A DNA stretch of 18,323 nt from Kitasatospora phosalacinea. Lineage in GTDB: Bacteria; Actinomycetota; Actinomycetes; Streptomycetales; Streptomycetaceae. The number at the start of each line of letters is the position of its first letter. The stretch's first letter is position 1. Where the stretch lies: positions 1 through 18,323 of the forward strand of contig NZ_JNYE01000128.1 of NCBI RefSeq assembly GCF_000717185.1, written 5' to 3'. The position numbers and the translations under genes were made by a program. The notes under the pieces are model-generated. The model was not told where the DNA came from. It did not search any database and saw only the letters and a program-made list of their open reading frames with translations. Shown here in pieces: positions 5,970 to 13,566 of the stretch.

Positions 5970-7073
5970 GTGTGGTGGTGGAGCGCGGTGCGGCTGGTCG
6001 CGGCCGGGGCGGCGGTGGGGCTGGTGCTGTACGCGGTGGACCGGGTGGTGGAGGTCTCCACCCGTCGCCTGTCAGTCCGGGCCGGGACGGTGCCGCAGGT
6101 GCTGCGCGGCTGCCGCAAGCCGATCCTCGCCGTGATCGGGTGCGGGCTGCTGCTGGCCGCGATGCCGTGGGTGCGGGCCCCCGACGGGGTCGACCACCTG
6201 CTGGTGCTGGCCACCATCGGCTCCTGCGGCTGGCTGACCGCCCGGGCCGCCGCGCTGCTGCTGGACGGGGCGGTGCGGCTCGCCGTGCGGCGCCGGGACG
6301 CGGCCTGGGCCGGGCGGGCCCGCACCCAGGTCGGACTGCTGAGCCGGATCCTGCAGGCGGCGATCGCGCTGCTGGCGCTGGCCGCGATGCTGATGACCTT
6401 CCCCGCGGTGCGGGTGGTCGGCACCAGCCTGCTGGCCTCGGCCGGACTGGTCGGCGTGGTCGCGGGCATCGCCGCGCAGAGCGCGCTGTCGAACCTGTTC
6501 GCGGGCATCCAGATGGCCTTCGGCGACCTGGCCCGGATCGGCGACGTGGTGGTGGTCGGCGGCGAGTGGGGCACCGTCGAGGAGATCACCCTGACCGCGG
6601 TGGTGATCGCCACCTGGGACCAGCGCCGGATCGTCATGCCGATGTCGTACTTCGCGGGCCGCCCGTTCGAGAACTGGTCGCGCCGCTCCGACCGGATCAC
6701 CGGCACCGCCCTGCTGCACCTCGACCACAGCACGCCCGTCGACCTGCTGCGCGCCGAGTTCGACGCCTACCTGGCGAAGAACCCGCGCTGGGACGGCGAG
6801 GGCAGCGCCCTGCAGGTCGTCGACACCACCCCCAGCACCCTGGTGGTGCGCGCCCTGGCCACCGCCGCCAACGCGGGCGACGCCTTCGAGCTCCGCTGCG
6901 ACCTGCGCGAACACCTGGTCGCGTTCCTGCGCGAGCACCACCCGCACGCGCTGCCCCGGGTCGCGGTGGCGACCGCACCGGGGGAGCGGACGACGGCGGC
7001 GGGGGAGCGGGCGACGGTGGCGGGGGAGCGGGTGACCGGGCCGGGGGAGCGGGCGACGGTGGCGGAGGACTGA
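5970..7073 (+). CDS. MscS-type mechanosensitive ion channel
   Basis: This 367-residue membrane protein should open under membrane tension and release solutes after osmotic downshock. There are about four N-terminal hydrophobic segments. The pore-lining helix is GLVGVVAGIAAQSALSNLFA, followed by GIQMAFGDLARIGDVVVVGG, WGTVEEITLTAVVI and the RRIVMPMSYF beta-domain signature, all diagnostic of MscS. The start is uncertain: the GTG at 5970 has GAGGAGG eight bases upstream, and the protein then begins next to the first membrane helix. An upstream GTG at 5901 would add 23 charged residues and lacks a good ribosome site. The C-terminus ends in four 7-residue repeats of the form GERxTxx, encoded by 21-bp DNA repeats, an unusual tail with no known function. 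It is divergent from the BrkB-family gene. Confidence 0.92.
   Translation: MWWWSAVRLVAAGAAVGLVLYAVDRVVEVSTRRLSVRAGTVPQVLRGCRKPILAVIGCGLLLAAMPWVRAPDGVDHLLVLATIGSCGWLTARAAALLLDGAVRLAVRRRDAAWAGRARTQVGLLSRILQAAIALLALAAMLMTFPAVRVVGTSLLASAGLVGVVAGIAAQSALSNLFAGIQMAFGDLARIGDVVVVGGEWGTVEEITLTAVVIATWDQRRIVMPMSYFAGRPFENWSRRSDRITGTALLHLDHSTPVDLLRAEFDAYLAKNPRWDGEGSALQVVDTTPSTLVVRALATAANAGDAFELRCDLREHLVAFLREHHPHALPRVAVATAPGERTTAAGERATVAGERVTGPGERATVAED
6981..7064 (+). repeat. Four 21-bp tandem repeats in the MscS C-terminus
   Basis: Units begin at 6981, 7002, 7023 and 7044, each starting GGGGAGCGG. They encode GERTTAA, GERATVA, GERVTGP and GERATVA. The array is in frame and lies at the extreme 3' end of the gene, so it probably varies in copy number between strains. 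Confidence 0.85.
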
Positions 7074-7121
7074 GCGGCGGCCGGCGGGCACAGCTCGGTC
7101 CCCCGTCGAATCGCCCCGGGC

Positions 7122-8225
7122 TCAGAGGTAGTCCTCCAGGCGCGCGATCGCGAAGCCCTGCGCGGTGGCGGCGTCGACGACCCGGCGCAGCATGTCCGGC
7201 ATGGTGCCCTTCCAGTCGGCGGCGGGGGCGCGGAAGTGGGTGAGGACGATGTCGCCGGGGTGGAACTTCTGGTCGGCGTAGCGCCACTCCAGGTGGTCCG
7301 GGAAGGCCTCCTCGTTCCACAGCGGGAAGGCGGTCACCCCGCAGGACGCGGCGGTGCGCAGGGCGGCCTCGGTGTACTCGCCGTACGGGGGCCGGAACAG
7401 GCGCGGGCGGGTGCCGGTCTCCTGCTGGAGGCGGTCCTGCTGGCCGCAGATCTCGCGCTGCAGGGCGTCGGGGCCCAGGCGGCGCAGGTCGGGGTGGGTG
7501 AGGGTGTGGTTGTCGATGGTGACGCCGTGGGCCTGCAGGGTGCGGAAGTAGCCGTAGTCGGAGCGGGCCAGGTAGTCGGAGAGGAAGGCGGTCATCGGGA
7601 CGCCCAGCTCGGCGGCCATCGCGGCGAACTGCGGGTCCTTCTCGGCGCCGTCGTCGACGGTCAGGAACACCACCTTGTCGGTGGTCGGGACGCGGTAGAC
7701 CACCGGCGGCAGGCCGGGCGCGCGCTTGACGCCGGGACCGTCGGCCAGCTCCGGCTTGACGGCGGGCGGGGCGGGCGGGCGCAGCGGGAGCGCGGCCAGG
7801 CCCCAGCGGTGGGCGGCGGCGAGGGACTGCTGCAGGGCGAGCTCGTGCTCGGCGGCGGAGACGCGGCCGTTCAGCTCCTGCCCGGCGGCGGCCTGCGGGC
7901 GGGCGGCGGGCATCGCGGCGAGCGCGGCCCGGGCCTGGGCTTGGGCCTGGGCCTGGGCCTGAGCTTGGGCGGCGGGTGCGGCGCCCGCGGCTTGGGCGCC
8001 CGCGGCCTGGGCGTCGGCGGGCGGGGCCGCCGGGGCGGTCGGGGCGGCGGCGCGGTCGGGGGCGGGGGCGGGGTCCTGGGTGCGCAGGGCGGAGCAGCCG
8101 ACGGCGAGGGTGGCGAGCACGGTGAGGGCGGCCACGCCCCGGCGGCGGTGGCGGCCGGGCCGGGCGGGTGCGGCGGCGGAGCGGGTGCGCGGACGGGGGC
8201 GGGGCGCGGTGGAAGGGGTCGGCAT
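7122..8225 (-). CDS. Polysaccharide deacetylase (NodB domain), probable lipoprotein
   Basis: This 367-residue exported carbohydrate esterase (CE4 family) probably deacetylates peptidoglycan or another surface glycan. The N-terminus is Arg/Pro-rich, followed by a hydrophobic segment (31-43) ending at a lipobox-like LAVGC with Cys44. An Ala/Gln/Pro-rich spacer covers about 50-120. The NodB domain spans about 182-367, with motif 1 TVDDG (Asp191, Asp192; Val where Phe is usual), motif 2 HTLTH (His240, His244) for metal binding, motif 3 RPPYGEY (from Arg278), and motif 5 IVLTH (His330). The start is ambiguous: the ATG at 8225 has AAGGGGAT about 13 bases upstream. An ATG at 8258 would add 11 residues, and a more distant start at 8387 would run into the divergent gene. 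The gene is divergent from the PP2C phosphatase gene. Confidence 0.9.
   Translation of the reverse strand: MPTPSTAPRPRPRTRSAAAPARPGRHRRRGVAALTVLATLAVGCSALRTQDPAPAPDRAAAPTAPAAPPADAQAAGAQAAGAAPAAQAQAQAQAQAQARAALAAMPAARPQAAAGQELNGRVSAAEHELALQQSLAAAHRWGLAALPLRPPAPPAVKPELADGPGVKRAPGLPPVVYRVPTTDKVVFLTVDDGAEKDPQFAAMAAELGVPMTAFLSDYLARSDYGYFRTLQAHGVTIDNHTLTHPDLRRLGPDALQREICGQQDRLQQETGTRPRLFRPPYGEYTEAALRTAASCGVTAFPLWNEEAFPDHLEWRYADQKFHPGDIVLTHFRAPAADWKGTMPDMLRRVVDAATAQGFAIARLEDYL
7932..7970 (-). repeat. Ala-Gln dipeptide repeat in the deacetylase linker
   Basis: About six and a half copies of a GCC-CAG type hexamer encode alternating Ala-Gln (residues 86-98). The tract lies in the spacer between the lipid anchor and the catalytic domain, so slippage would change tether length without touching the enzyme. 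Confidence 0.75.
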
Positions 8226-8344
8226 ACCGGCCGATGATCCCCTTGGCGTATTTGTCATACCGGCACGTCGGGGCGGCGTCACCCGGACGGACCGACGCCG
8301 TCCCCCGTTTGACGCGCCCCGGTGGACGGCGTACAGAGAGGAGC
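8226..8344. promoter_or_regulatory. Divergent intergenic region with CATACCGG repeats
   Basis: This 119-bp region separates the deacetylase and phosphatase genes and must hold both promoters. CATACCGG occurs at 8223-8230 and again at 8256-8263, 33 bp apart (three helical turns); each copy also contains one of the two candidate ATG codons of the deacetylase. TTGTCA at 8252-8257 could be a -35 for the plus strand, but I see no good -10 partner. The phosphatase ribosome site GAGAGGAG lies at the right end. Confidence 0.35.
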
Positions 8345-10825
8345 ATGCGCCCGGGTGTCCCGGCGGACCCGGCCGGCCCGCCACCACGCACCGACCCCGA
8401 CCCGGCGACGCGCCCCGGCACCCCGTCCGGCGACGCCCGCCCGCGCTGGGACGCGGCCGCCGAGCCGCTGCTCGCCGACGGCCTGCTGCGCGCCGTCCGG
8501 GCCACCGCCGCGTACGGGGGCGTGCTCTACCTGCCCTCCGCCGACCGCCGCTCCCTGGTGGTCGCCGCCGTGGTCGGGATCCCGCTCAGCCTGCTCGAAC
8601 CCTTCCAGCGGATCGCCGTCGCCGCGCCCCTGCCGGTCGCCGACTCCTACCGCGGCGGCCGCACCATCGTGCTCGCCGACGCCGACGACACCGCGCGCCG
8701 CTACCCCCGCCTCGCCGTCGGACTCCCGTACGCCCACGCCTCCGCCACCACCCCCGTCACCGCGGGCGACCGCACCTTCGGCGTGATCGCCGTGTTCTGG
8801 CCCGCCGACGGCAGCCGCCCGCCCGCCGCCACCCGCCGCCAGCTGCGCACCGCGGGCAACCGGCTCGCCACCGGGCTGCTCCCGTACGGCGACCGGGTCG
8901 GCGGCGAGGGGCCGCCCGTCGTGGTGCCGCTGCCGGTGCCCGGCGGGGACGGCGTCCGGGTCGGCTTCTTCGACTGGGACCTCGCGGGCGGCCGGATCAC
9001 CGTCGACGAGCGGCTGCGCGAGATCCTCGGCACCGGCCCGTTCGACGGCCGCGGCGCCACCCTGCTGGAACGCCTCGTCCCCGCGGACGTCGCCCCGCTG
9101 CGCGAGGCCGTCCGCCGCGCCGCCCGGCAGGGGCGCCCGTTCACCCACCGCGTCCGGCTGCGCGACCCCGGCGGCGGCACCCGGCAGCTCGACCTGTACG
9201 GGCAGCCCGGTGCCGACCCCGCCCGGCTGGTCGTCGCCGTGCTCGACGCCGCCGCCGCCGCGGCCACCGCCGCCGTGGAACGCCTGCGCGACGGCGTCTT
9301 CGCCCTCGACCCCGACGGCCGGGTCGGCTACGTCAACCGCAGCGCCGAGATGCTGCTCCACGCCACCCGCGCCGACCTGCTCGGCCGCCGCCCCTGGGAC
9401 GTGCTGCCCTGGCTCGGCGACCCCGCCTACGAGGACCGCTACCGCTCCGCGATGCTCTCCCAGCGGCCCACCGCGTTCCTCGCCCGCCGCCCGCCCCGCC
9501 ACTGGCTGGCCTTCTCGCTCTACCCCGACGCGCACGGCCTCACCGGCCGGATCGTGCCCGCCGCCCCCAGCGAGGACACCACCCTCCCCGAGGCGCCGCC
9601 GCCCACCCCCGCCCCGCTCGGCGGCGTCTACCACCTGCTGCAGCTCGCCTCCGCGCTCACCGAGGCCGTCACCGTCCGGGAGGTCGCCGACGCCGTCACC
9701 GACCAGATCCTGCCCGGTTTCGGCGGCCAGGAGCTCGCCCTCTACCTGGCCCGCGGCGGACGCATGCACCTGGTCGCCGAGACCGGCTACCCCGCCGGGT
9801 TCCTCGCCCCCTTCGAGGGCACCCCGATCCGCGCCCGGCTGCCCGGCACCGAGGTGTTCACCACCGGCGCGCCCGTCTTCTTCGAGTCCGCCCGCGAACT
9901 CGCCGCCGCCTACCCCGGCATCCCGCGCGACGAGATGGGCGCCTGGGCCTTCCTCCCGCTGATCGCCTCCGGCCACCCCGTCGGCAGCCTCATCCTCGGC
10001 TTCGCCCGCTCCCGGGTCTTCACCGCCGAGGACCGCTCCGTCCTCACCGCCCTCGGCGGCCTGATCGCCCAGGCCCTGGAACGCGCCCGCCTCTACGACG
10101 CCGAGTCCGCCGTTGCCCGCGGCCTCCAGCAGGCCCTGCTGCCGCAACGGCTGCCCGCCGTCCCCGGCCTCGCCACCGCCGCCCGCTACCTGCCCGGCAC
10201 CCGCGGCATGGACATCGGCGGCGACTGGTACGACCTGCTGCCCACCCCCGACGGCGGCGTCGTCCTGATCATCGGCGACGTCGAGGGGCACAGCGTCAAG
10301 GCCGCCGCCCTCATGGGCCAACTCCGCAGCGCGGTACGGGCGTTCGCCAGCGCGGACGACCCCGTCGAACAGATCGCCCGGCGCACCAACCGGCTCCTCC
10401 TCGACCTCGGCGCCGGACTGCTCGCCTCCTGCTGCCTGCTGCGCCTGCACCCCGCGACCCGCACCCTGCGCGCCGTCCGGGCCGGCCACCCGCCGCCCCT
10501 GCTGCGCACCCCCGACGGCCGCACCACCGTGCTCGACCTGGACGGCGGGCCGCTGCTCGGCATCGACCACGGCCTCGACTTCCCCGCCACCGAGACCCGG
10601 CTGCCCGCCGGGGCCACCCTCGTCCTCTACACCGACGGCCTGGTCGAATCCGCCACCGCCACCCTCGCCGAGGGCATCGACCGCCTCCGCGCCACCCTCG
10701 CCCACGCCGCCACCCCCGACCTCGAACCGCTCGCCGACCTCCTCCTCGGCCAGGCCCGCCACGACGACCGCCGGGCGGACGACGTCGCGATCCTGGTCGC
10801 CCGGCTGACGGGGGAGCCGGACTGA
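8345..10825 (+). CDS. GAF-PAS-PAS-GAF sensor PP2C (SpoIIE-type) serine phosphatase
   Basis: This 826-residue soluble protein probably dephosphorylates anti-anti-sigma factors in a partner-switching pathway. Order: Pro-rich N-terminus (1-30); a GAF-like domain (about 42-180, ending FGVIAVFWP); a PAS-like domain (about 204-305, beginning VGFFDWDLAGGRITVDERL); a second PAS domain (about 310-395, with DGVFALDPDGRVGYVNRSAE); a GAF domain (about 440-580, with GAWAFLPLIASGHPVGSLIL); and the PP2C catalytic domain (603-823). The metal-binding residues are visible in GDWYD (626-630), GDVEGH (644-649), YTDG (762-765) and the final ADDVAIL (811-816). Ser650 replaces the usual Gly after GDVxGH. There is no HATPase (RsbW-like) domain and no membrane segment. 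The ATG at 8345 follows GAGAGGAG. No anti-sigma or STAS gene is adjacent, so the partner is encoded elsewhere. Confidence 0.93.
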   Translation: MRPGVPADPAGPPPRTDPDPATRPGTPSGDARPRWDAAAEPLLADGLLRAVRATAAYGGVLYLPSADRRSLVVAAVVGIPLSLLEPFQRIAVAAPLPVADSYRGGRTIVLADADDTARRYPRLAVGLPYAHASATTPVTAGDRTFGVIAVFWPADGSRPPAATRRQLRTAGNRLATGLLPYGDRVGGEGPPVVVPLPVPGGDGVRVGFFDWDLAGGRITVDERLREILGTGPFDGRGATLLERLVPADVAPLREAVRRAARQGRPFTHRVRLRDPGGGTRQLDLYGQPGADPARLVVAVLDAAAAAATAAVERLRDGVFALDPDGRVGYVNRSAEMLLHATRADLLGRRPWDVLPWLGDPAYEDRYRSAMLSQRPTAFLARRPPRHWLAFSLYPDAHGLTGRIVPAAPSEDTTLPEAPPPTPAPLGGVYHLLQLASALTEAVTVREVADAVTDQILPGFGGQELALYLARGGRMHLVAETGYPAGFLAPFEGTPIRARLPGTEVFTTGAPVFFESARELAAAYPGIPRDEMGAWAFLPLIASGHPVGSLILGFARSRVFTAEDRSVLTALGGLIAQALERARLYDAESAVARGLQQALLPQRLPAVPGLATAARYLPGTRGMDIGGDWYDLLPTPDGGVVLIIGDVEGHSVKAAALMGQLRSAVRAFASADDPVEQIARRTNRLLLDLGAGLLASCCLLRLHPATRTLRAVRAGHPPPLLRTPDGRTTVLDLDGGPLLGIDHGLDFPATETRLPAGATLVLYTDGLVESATATLAEGIDRLRATLAHAATPDLEPLADLLLGQARHDDRRADDVAILVARLTGEPD

Positions 10826-10872
10826 CGGCGTGCCGGGCCGACGGGGGAGCCGGGCCGACGGCGTGCCGGGAG
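10807..10872 (+). repeat. 33-bp imperfect tandem duplication over the phosphatase stop codon
   Basis: Two copies start at 10807 and 10840 with the pattern GACGGGGGAGCCGG, then GACGGCGTGCCGGG. The stop codon TGA of the phosphatase gene (10823-10825) is in the first copy; the matching position in the second copy reads CGA. The length is a multiple of three. It is a recent local duplication. Confidence 0.75.
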
Positions 10873-10890
10873 GTGCACCGGCCGGGCGGG

Positions 10891-11165
10891 TCACTCGGCG
10901 GGGTGCTCCGGCCCGGCGGGGTCCTCGGCGGGGTCCGCGGCGGGTCCCTGCTGCTCGGCGAGCAGGGCGGTGGTGGCGCGGTGGACCTTGGCGAGGGCGG
11001 TGAGCAGGAGGCGGCGTTCCTCGGGGGTGAGGTCGGCGGTGACGCGTTCCTCCAGGAGGCGGCGTTCGGTCTCGACGGGCCCCTGGAGGGCGCGGCCGGC
11101 GTCGGTGAGCCGGAGGCGGACGAGGCGCTGGTCGCGGTCGTCCTGCCCGCCCGGGTCGAACGCGC
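10891..11165 (-). pseudogene. MarR-family regulator, 5' half deleted
   Basis: The surviving part reads, in order, DPGGQDDRDQRLVRLRLTDA, then the dimerisation helices PVETERRLLEERVTADLTPE and RRLLLTALAKVHRATTALLA, then a Pro/Glu-rich tail. This is the wing and C-terminal dimerisation region of a MarR regulator. The N-terminal helices and the DNA-recognition helix are missing: upstream of about 11165 the sequence belongs instead to the NmrA-type gene on the other strand. The frame stays open far upstream only because of GC-rich antisense openness. It cannot bind DNA as it stands. MarR regulators commonly control a divergent oxidoreductase, which is what the remnant on the other strand looks like. 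Confidence 0.78.
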
Positions 11166-11877
11166 GGTCGGCGACCTGGGCGACCCCGCCACGCTGGCAC
11201 CGGCGTTCGACGGCGTGGACCGGCTGTTCCTGCTCACCCCCGGCCTCGGCGCCGAGCACACCGCCCACGCCGTCGCCGCCGCCCGCGCCGCCGGGGTGCG
11301 CCACCTCGTGCACCTGTCCTCCGCCAACGTGCTCGGCGACCCGGTGCCCGCGATGGGCCGCTGGCACCACGACCGCGAGGAGATCGTCCGCGGCAGCGGC
11401 ATCCCGTACACCGTGCTGCGGCCCGGCGGCTTCATGACCAACGCCCTGGAGTGGGCCGACACCGTCCGCACCGGCGGCTACGTCCTCGACCCGGTCGGCC
11501 CCGGCCGCCTCGCCCCGATCGACCCCGCCGACGTCGCCGACGTCGCCGCCCTGGTCCTCACCGAGGACGGCCACCGGAGCGAGCACCACGTCCTCACCGG
11601 CGGCGAGGCGCTCACCGTCACCGAACAGGTCGCCCTGCTCGCCGCCGCCACCGGCCGCCCCATCGCCGTCCGCCCCACCGCCACTCCGGACGAGGCCGTC
11701 CGGGCCCGCTTCCCCGCCGGAGCTCCCGCCGCCCTCGCCGCCGCGATCACCGAGGCGTTCGCCCTGCTGCGCGCCGACACCACCGGCCTCCGCACCGACA
11801 CCGTGCCCCGCCTGCTCGGCCGCGCCCCCCGCACCTTCGCCGACTGGTGCACCCGCAACGCCGACGCCTTCCGCTGA
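11150..11877 (+). pseudogene. NmrA-type NAD(P)-binding protein, 5' end deleted
   Basis: About 240 residues remain of an atypical short-chain dehydrogenase/NmrA-like protein. The sequence joins at VGDLGDPATLAPAFDGVDRL and continues through FLLTPG, HLVHLSSANVLGD, the GIPYTVLRPGGFMTN core, PIDPADVADVAALVL and HHVLTGGEALTVTEQ, then a C-terminal FADWCTRNADAF. The first roughly 50 residues, including the GATGxxG nucleotide-binding loop and the following strand, are absent. No in-frame start codon with a ribosome site is seen before the junction. Such proteins usually act as NAD(P)H-dependent quinone reductases or redox sensors. Without the glycine loop it should not bind cofactor. Confidence 0.8.
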
Positions 11878-11936
11878 CCGGACGCGGCCCGCGCGCGGCC
11901 GGGGGGCGGGGCGTCCGGGGCGGTCCGGGGCGCGGT

Positions 11937-11942
11937 TAGGGT
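11937..11942 (+). promoter_or_regulatory. -10-like box for a leaderless histidine-kinase transcript
   Basis: TAGGGT is followed by six bases and then GTG at 11949 (ATG at 11952). No ribosome site is visible, and the spacing is that of a leaderless actinomycete promoter. A -35 is not evident. Confidence 0.5.
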
Positions 11943-11948
11943 CGGGGG

Positions 11949-13532
11949 GTGATGAGGACGTGGTGGGGGCGGGCGTTCCCGGGGCCCTGGCGGGCCTGGA
12001 CGGTCGTCCGGGAGGTCTCGGGCGGGCTGCTGGTGTGCGGGCTCGCGGCGCTGCTGCAGGCGGCGGACGACGGGGGGTGGCCGTCCGGGCCGGTGGTGGG
12101 GGCCAGTGCGGTGCTGTACGCACTGCGGCGGGGGCTGCCCGGGCCGGTGCTGGTGGTGTCGGCCGCCGGGGCGGGCGGGCCCGCCGGGTTCCTGCCGGTG
12201 CTGGTCACCGCCGGGTACTCGGCCGGACGGCGGCTGGGCAGGCCGTGGCGGGCCCCCGCGGTGCTGGGGCTCGGCTTCCTGGCCGTCCTCGGCGTCGGCC
12301 TGCTGCAGAACCGGCGCGACCACCTCCCGCTGCCCGTCCTGTTCGGCCTGTGCGTCGCCGGGTACCTGCTGGTCGGCGTGCTGCCCGCCGTCATCGGACG
12401 CTACCGGGCGCAGCGCGTCGCCCTGCTCGACAGCCTGCGCGAACGCAACGAGCAACTGCTGCGCGAACGCGTGATGATCGCCCGCCAGGCCCGGCTGCGC
12501 GAACGCCACCGGATCGCCCAGGACATGCACGACAGCCTCGGCCACCAACTCGCCCTGATCGCCGTGCACACCGGCGCCCTCGAGGTCGACCGCACCCTCG
12601 GCGAGCAGCAGCGCGAGGCCGTCGCCGTGCTGCGCCAAGCCGCCACCGGCGCGATGCGCGAACTGCGCGAGGTGGTCGGCCTGCTGCGCGAGGACACCGC
12701 GACCGCCCCCGGCGGCGTCGACGCCATCGACCGCCTCGCCGAGACCTCCGGCGCGGCCGGCGCCCGGATCGAACTGCGCCACCGGGGCACCCCCCGCCCG
12801 CTGGCCGCCGCGACCGGCCACGCCGCGTACCGGATCGCCCAGGAGGGCCTGACCAACGCGCACAAGCACGCCCGGGGCGCGGAGATCACGCTGACCGTGC
12901 GGTACGAGCCGGACGCGCTGGTGGTGGAGGTGGTCAACGGCCCCGGCGGGGACGGCACCGCCGCGGTCTCCGGCGGCCAGGGCCTGACCGGGCTGCGCGA
13001 ACGGGCCCGGCTGCTCGGCGGCACGGTGCACAGCGGGCCGCTGCCGGACGGCGGCTTCCGGCTCGCCGGGGTGCTGCCCTACACCCCCGAGGGGGCCCGG
13101 GCCGCCGCCCCCGACGACGAGGAGCTCGCCCTGCTGGCGGGCACGTCCGTCGAACCGGAGAAGCGCCGCCGCAGCCCCGCGGTCGGCTGCGCGCTCGGCG
13201 CGCTCGGGGTGCTCGGGGTGGTGGCCGCGGTCGCCGCGGTCGGCGCCGTCATGTTCGTCAGCTCGCTGCGCGACGCCACCGTCCAGATGAAGCTCTACGA
13301 CTCGATCCAGGTCGGCCAGAGCGAGGAGTCCGTCAACGGACGGCTGCCGGTCGGCAGCGACTTCCTGACCGGCGACTTCCGCAAGTTCGGCCCGCCGGTG
13401 CCCGAGGGCGCGCACTGCCGCTGGTTCGCCGGCGACCTCGGCAGCGGGACGGAGGGCGGCCAGGACGTGCTGCGGTTCTGCTTCAAGGACGGCCTGCTGG
13501 TCGAGAAGCAGCACTTCCGCGGCAAGGCGTAG
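11949..13532 (+). CDS. NarL/DesK-type sensor histidine kinase with extra C-terminal membrane-anchored domain
   Basis: This 527-residue membrane sensor kinase would phosphorylate a response regulator of the NarL/LuxR class. About five hydrophobic segments cover residues 24-150. A dimerisation coiled coil (about 154-188) leads to the HisKA_3 motif RHRIAQDMHDSLGHQL, with phospho-acceptor His194. The ATPase domain has the N box EGLTNAHKHA (Asn303) and the G box GQGLTGLRERARLLGG. Unusually, the protein does not stop there. An acidic linker and the basic stop-transfer EKRRR are followed by a sixth hydrophobic helix (about 412-438). Then comes an approximately 88-residue, probably extracytoplasmic domain (VGQSEESVNGRLPVG, Cys490, Cys511, CFKDGLLVEKQHF) resembling a BamE/BLIP-like fold. 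The start is GTG at 11949 or ATG at 11952. The cognate regulator next door is broken. Confidence 0.92.
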   Translation: MMRTWWGRAFPGPWRAWTVVREVSGGLLVCGLAALLQAADDGGWPSGPVVGASAVLYALRRGLPGPVLVVSAAGAGGPAGFLPVLVTAGYSAGRRLGRPWRAPAVLGLGFLAVLGVGLLQNRRDHLPLPVLFGLCVAGYLLVGVLPAVIGRYRAQRVALLDSLRERNEQLLRERVMIARQARLRERHRIAQDMHDSLGHQLALIAVHTGALEVDRTLGEQQREAVAVLRQAATGAMRELREVVGLLREDTATAPGGVDAIDRLAETSGAAGARIELRHRGTPRPLAAATGHAAYRIAQEGLTNAHKHARGAEITLTVRYEPDALVVEVVNGPGGDGTAAVSGGQGLTGLRERARLLGGTVHSGPLPDGGFRLAGVLPYTPEGARAAAPDDEELALLAGTSVEPEKRRRSPAVGCALGALGVLGVVAAVAAVGAVMFVSSLRDATVQMKLYDSIQVGQSEESVNGRLPVGSDFLTGDFRKFGPPVPEGAHCRWFAGDLGSGTEGGQDVLRFCFKDGLLVEKQHFRGKA

Positions 13533-13566
13533 CCGGACGGCGAGGAGCGGTGCGAGGAGCGGGGGC

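Noticed and set aside
8279..11200. 973-codon minus-strand open frame opposite the phosphatase gene
   Set aside because: Gly/Ala/Glu-rich shadow sequence with no domains. The opposite strand has clear GAF, PAS and PP2C motifs.
8080..11877. Very long plus-strand open frame running from the deacetylase region into the NmrA remnant
   Set aside because: Upstream of about 11150 it is out of frame with the phosphatase gene and encodes Arg/Pro/His-rich low-complexity sequence, the typical shadow of GC-rich DNA. Only its last part is a real coding remnant.
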